DNA of 53,205 bases from Oscillospiraceae bacterium. Its GTDB lineage: Bacteria > Bacillota > Clostridia > Saccharofermentanales > Saccharofermentanaceae. The number at the start of each line of letters is the position of its first letter. The first letter of the stretch is position 1. This document shows, one piece after another, positions 51,091 to 53,205 of this stretch. Both the position numbers and the translations under genes were made by a program. The notes beneath the pieces are model-generated. The model did not search any database. It was not told where the DNA came from and was given only the letters and a program-made list of their open reading frames with translations. The DNA lies in the NCBI GenBank assembly GCA_902775565.1, contig CACYMP010000014.1, positions 1 through 53,205 on the forward strand, in the 5' to 3' direction.

Positions 51091-51195
51091 TCACTTCTTG
51101 TCTTTTTTAGACTTGCTGCTCTTCATGATGATACCAATGATTATCATCACTATCGCTGCGCCGATAAATACATACTTAAGAATGTCGTATAACAT
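51091..51195 (-). CDS. Small single-pass membrane protein (34 aa)
   Basis: A 34-codon ORF with a strong GGGAGGTG six bases before its ATG and its own terminators on both sides. The product has a short N-terminus, one hydrophobic helix (about residues 8-24, FIGAAIVMIIIGIIM) and a basic tail KSSKSKKDKK. The composition and signals are those of a real small membrane protein, possibly a modulator of a larger membrane complex. The function is unknown. Confidence 0.72.
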   Translation of the reverse strand: MLYDILKYVFIGAAIVMIIIGIIMKSSKSKKDKK

Positions 51196-51244
51196 ACACA
51201 CCTCCCGATCAGCCCTTAGGATACGTCAATTATATCATTAGAAA

Positions 51245-51279
51245 AAATAAATCAGGATCCCCTCCGAAGAAGAGATCCT
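51245..51279 (-). terminator. Terminator of the orphan gene 51304-52287
   Basis: An 11-bp hairpin with three G-U pairs and a UUCG loop (51254-51264 with 51269-51279) is followed on the minus strand by a T-rich tract. It starts 24 bases after the stop of the orphan gene. Confidence 0.85.
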
Positions 51280-51303
51280 GTCTTAGTTAATATGATTTGC
51301 AAA

Positions 51304-52287
51304 TTAGTATTTTAAGCCTTTTACTTTGAAGCCTTCATCCGTCCAGCACCAGGTTGCCACTGCGAATTCTTCTCTTACTTCCCATGTTCCTTCCCCACCG
51401 GCATCATAAATCTCATCCTTTATAGGGAGCAGAACGGCATTAAGTTTGTCCAGAAAATCCTGTACCTCCCTAAGGCTCTTGCAATCAAATTGAATACTGT
51501 TGCAGAGAATATATGGATCGTAGAATAACTCGCCATCCTCTGTCCACGCACCCTCGCAATATCTGACCTGGTCTTCCGGTATGGAGCTTTTTACAATGTT
51601 ATGCAGCTGTTCAAGTATATCGGGGTATTTATCAGTGTCAAAAGCCGCCCAAAGATTAAGCTGTTCAGACCACCACTCATGTGAAAAGGTTTGATCGATA
51701 ATATCCTCCGTGCCTGATGCAAGAACATCTATATTTTTGCCGTCCAAAATCTTCTCATACATAAATCCACTAACATCATGATAAAAGATAAAAATCTTGT
51801 ATGTAAATGCATTTCTACTCTTATACTCATCGAGGGTATCGAGCATGCCTGCACCGGTCCAAATATCGTCTATAGGAATAATGTCCGCACGTTCATCGTC
51901 AGAGAGTTCACAGAGAACACCCTCGCAAGTCAAATCAACAATAAACCCTTCTGCATTGGGGAGTTCCTCATATAATGCCTTGCGAAAACTTTCAGCATCT
52001 GTTGATGAGAAACACTTTTGCCCAACAGTCAATGTTGCATTAAGCGTTACAGAGTCGTACTTTTCATCGTAAGGGTCATCTGCTAACTCTGGATTGTTTT
52101 CATTCAAAAATCTGAGATTCTCAGGAGATTGTTCAATCGACAGTCTGAGCAGAGTTGATAAATAATTTTGCAGATATTCTATTAGTTCAAACTGGGAAGG
52201 TTTGCACTTAACTTCAAGGTACTCGTGCATCTGCACATCATGTCCAATGAAATGATCATCTTTGTGATAAATATTACTACTCATCAT
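51304..52287 (-). CDS. Protein of unknown function (327 aa)
   Basis: I do not recognise this protein. It is acidic, without signal peptide or membrane helices, and contains blocks such as HDVQMHEYLEVKCKPSQFELIEYL, DDIWTGAGMLDTL and AVATWCWTDEGFKVKGLKY. The last is aromatic-rich and resembles an immunity or toxin-antitoxin-related small domain only loosely. The start has AAAAGGAG eight bases upstream. The gene uses more A/T-ending codons than its neighbours and is flanked by terminators, which suggests recent arrival as a single gene. Confidence 0.7.
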   Translation of the reverse strand: MMSSNIYHKDDHFIGHDVQMHEYLEVKCKPSQFELIEYLQNYLSTLLRLSIEQSPENLRFLNENNPELADDPYDEKYDSVTLNATLTVGQKCFSSTDAESFRKALYEELPNAEGFIVDLTCEGVLCELSDDERADIIPIDDIWTGAGMLDTLDEYKSRNAFTYKIFIFYHDVSGFMYEKILDGKNIDVLASGTEDIIDQTFSHEWWSEQLNLWAAFDTDKYPDILEQLHNIVKSSIPEDQVRYCEGAWTEDGELFYDPYILCNSIQFDCKSLREVQDFLDKLNAVLLPIKDEIYDAGGEGTWEVREEFAVATWCWTDEGFKVKGLKY

Positions 52288-52314
52288 AATATAAACTCCT
52301 TTTTTGATTAGTTA

Positions 52315-52333
52315 ATATGTGCCTGGCACATAT
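52315..52333. other. Palindrome upstream of orphan gene
   Basis: ATATGTGC-CTG-GCACATAT is an 8-bp inverted repeat about 30 bases upstream of the orphan gene start. It is a candidate operator or mRNA hairpin. Between here and the terminator at 52521 I see nothing else. Confidence 0.4.
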
Positions 52334-52520
52334 CAATATTGGTCTTTTACATGCCTTTATAATATCACGTTATTAAATTACCATAGTCCCATTAATCTCC
52401 CACTTCAGTCTTGAAAACAATAGTAATTTGATAATGCTATATCAGGCTAGACACTGTGACATAAAAGGGCCTGACAAAGATGGAATTATGATGCCTAAAG
52501 ATAAAAACGTTAAAGGCTGA

Positions 52521-52555
52521 AAAAATAAAAATGCCCGGAGATTACTCTCCGGGCA
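52521..52555 (-). terminator. Terminator of ppdK
   Basis: A 9-bp hairpin (TGCCCGGAG at 52532-52540 with CTCCGGGCA at 52547-52555) is followed on the minus strand by TTTTTATTTTTTC. It ends the ppdK transcript 27 bases after the stop codon. Confidence 0.92.
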
Positions 52556-52581
52556 CTTCCAAAAACTCAATAATCTTTCAA

Positions 52582-53205
52582 TTACTTCTTGTGAGCGATT
52601 GCAGCCTGTGCAGCAGCAAGTCTGGCGATCGGTACGCGGAAAGGTGAGCAGGATACATAGTCGAGACCGATCTCATCGCAGAACTCTACGGATGTCGGGT
52701 CACCGCCGTGCTCGCCGCAGATTCCGATGTGGAGGTCAGGACGTACTGCCTTACCGTTCTCGATAGCCATCTTCATAAGCTTACCTACGCCGTTCTGATC
52801 GAGACGTGCGAACGGATCGGACTCGAAGATCTTGGACTCATAGTAAGCCTGGAGGAACTTGCCTGCGTCGTCTCTTGAGAAACCGAATGTCATCTGTGTA
52901 AGGTCGTTTGTACCGAAGCAGAAGAACTCAGCTTCCTTGGCGATCTCGTCAGCTGTAAGAGCAGCTCTCGGGATCTCGATCATGGTGCCTACCTTGTAGC
53001 CCATGTTGACGCCAGCAGCCTTGATCTCTTCGTCAGCAACCTCAACGACTACCTTCTTAACGTTAACGAGCTCCTTGATCTCGCATACGAGCGGGATCAT
53101 GATCTCAGGTGTAACGTTCCAGTCAGGATGCTTCTTGTTTACGTTGATAGCAGCTCTGATGACAGCTCTTGTCTGCATCTTTGCGATCTCAGGATATGTA
53201 ACTGC
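52582..53205 (-). CDS. ppdK: Pyruvate, phosphate dikinase, C-terminal part (5' end outside window)
   Basis: The frame is open to the right edge and encodes the last 207 residues of a pyruvate phosphate dikinase, which interconverts pyruvate, ATP and Pi with phosphoenolpyruvate, AMP and PPi. The blocks [53 protein letters not shown] and the catalytic [12 protein letters not shown] (with the acid/base Cys) are present, and it ends with [18 protein letters not shown]. This is the PEP/pyruvate-binding barrel. Anaerobic Clostridia use it for reversible glycolysis. Confidence 0.96.
   Translation of the reverse strand, partial: AVTYPEIAKMQTRAVIRAAINVNKKHPDWNVTPEIMIPLVCEIKELVNVKKVVVEVADEEIKAAGVNMGYKVGTMIEIPRAALTADEIAKEAEFFCFGTNDLTQMTFGFSRDDAGKFLQAYYESKIFESDPFARLDQNGVGKLMKMAIENGKAVRPDLHIGICGEHGGDPTSVEFCDEIGLDYVSCSPFRVPIARLAAAQAAIAHKK

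Noticed and set aside
1..53205. Mobile elements, prophage or CRISPR arrays
   Set aside because: I saw no transposase, integrase, phage structural gene, terminal repeat pair or regularly spaced direct repeats.

Overview
The window looks like chromosomal DNA of a Clostridia-type Bacillota, probably an anaerobic gut or rumen organism. The reasons are AGGAGG-type ribosome binding sites, a MurT/GatD pair, a pyruvate phosphate dikinase, an EpsC-type serine acetyltransferase, a MccA/MccB reverse-transsulfuration pair, a yybP-ykoY-type riboswitch and an LTA-synthase-like enzyme. I see no phage, transposase, plasmid or CRISPR feature. Genus and family cannot be assigned from what I can see.

Layout. 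At 1-180 a strong rRNA-type promoter reads leftward out of the window, next to tRNA-Ser(GCT) at 321-411. At 675-3497 lie a lysine-rich exported protein, an Hpt protein and a c-di-GMP phosphodiesterase response regulator. At 3759-17362 lies a sulfur amino acid island: metQ with an alcohol dehydrogenase and an AhpD-like protein; then mccB-mccA-metN-metI-glutamate-cysteine ligase-class II amidotransferase; then an Rrf2/CymR-like repressor, metE-metF and a LysR regulator. At 17363-23483 a metal-linked cluster (ZIP transporter, HMA protein, FtsX-type ABC exporter) is headed by a probable Mn2+ riboswitch. At 23601-31464 are a ferredoxin-domain aldo/keto reductase, a two-domain cNMP-binding protein, an ABC-2 exporter and small enzymes. 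At 31607-44560 are envelope genes (GT2, TPM protein, two zinc-ribbon paralogues, MurT/GatD, a solute-binding lipoprotein, an LTA-synthase-like protein) and acetyltransferases. At 44637-48216 are more acetyltransferases and oxidoreductases. Then come cysE, a VOC protein, a second lysine-rich exported protein, a 34-residue membrane protein, an orphan gene and the 3' part of ppdK.

The most notable system is the control of sulfur metabolism. Three transcription units (mccBA-metNI-gcl-gat, metQ-adh-ahpD and cysE) each have a near-consensus promoter, a short ORF with a good ribosome binding site and clustered Cys codons, and an intrinsic terminator before the first gene. Two of the leader peptides share MCCRML(S/Y)SRA, and in both the same codons are complementary to the 5' arm of the terminator. 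This is the architecture of cysteine-responsive ribosome-mediated attenuation, in a phylum where T-boxes and riboswitches usually do this job. A 19-bp inverted repeat, ACCTA-N9-TAGGT, overlaps the promoters of the two mccB and metQ units, and a variant overlaps the metE promoter. The Rrf2 gene lies divergent from mccB beside one copy. The units therefore seem to have two layers of control: repressor plus attenuator.

Pathway logic. MetNIQ imports methionine. MetE and MetF remake it. MccA and MccB move sulfur from homocysteine to cysteine, using O-acetylserine made by CysE. The glutamate-cysteine ligase and class II amidotransferase resemble EgtA and EgtC but come without EgtB or EgtD.
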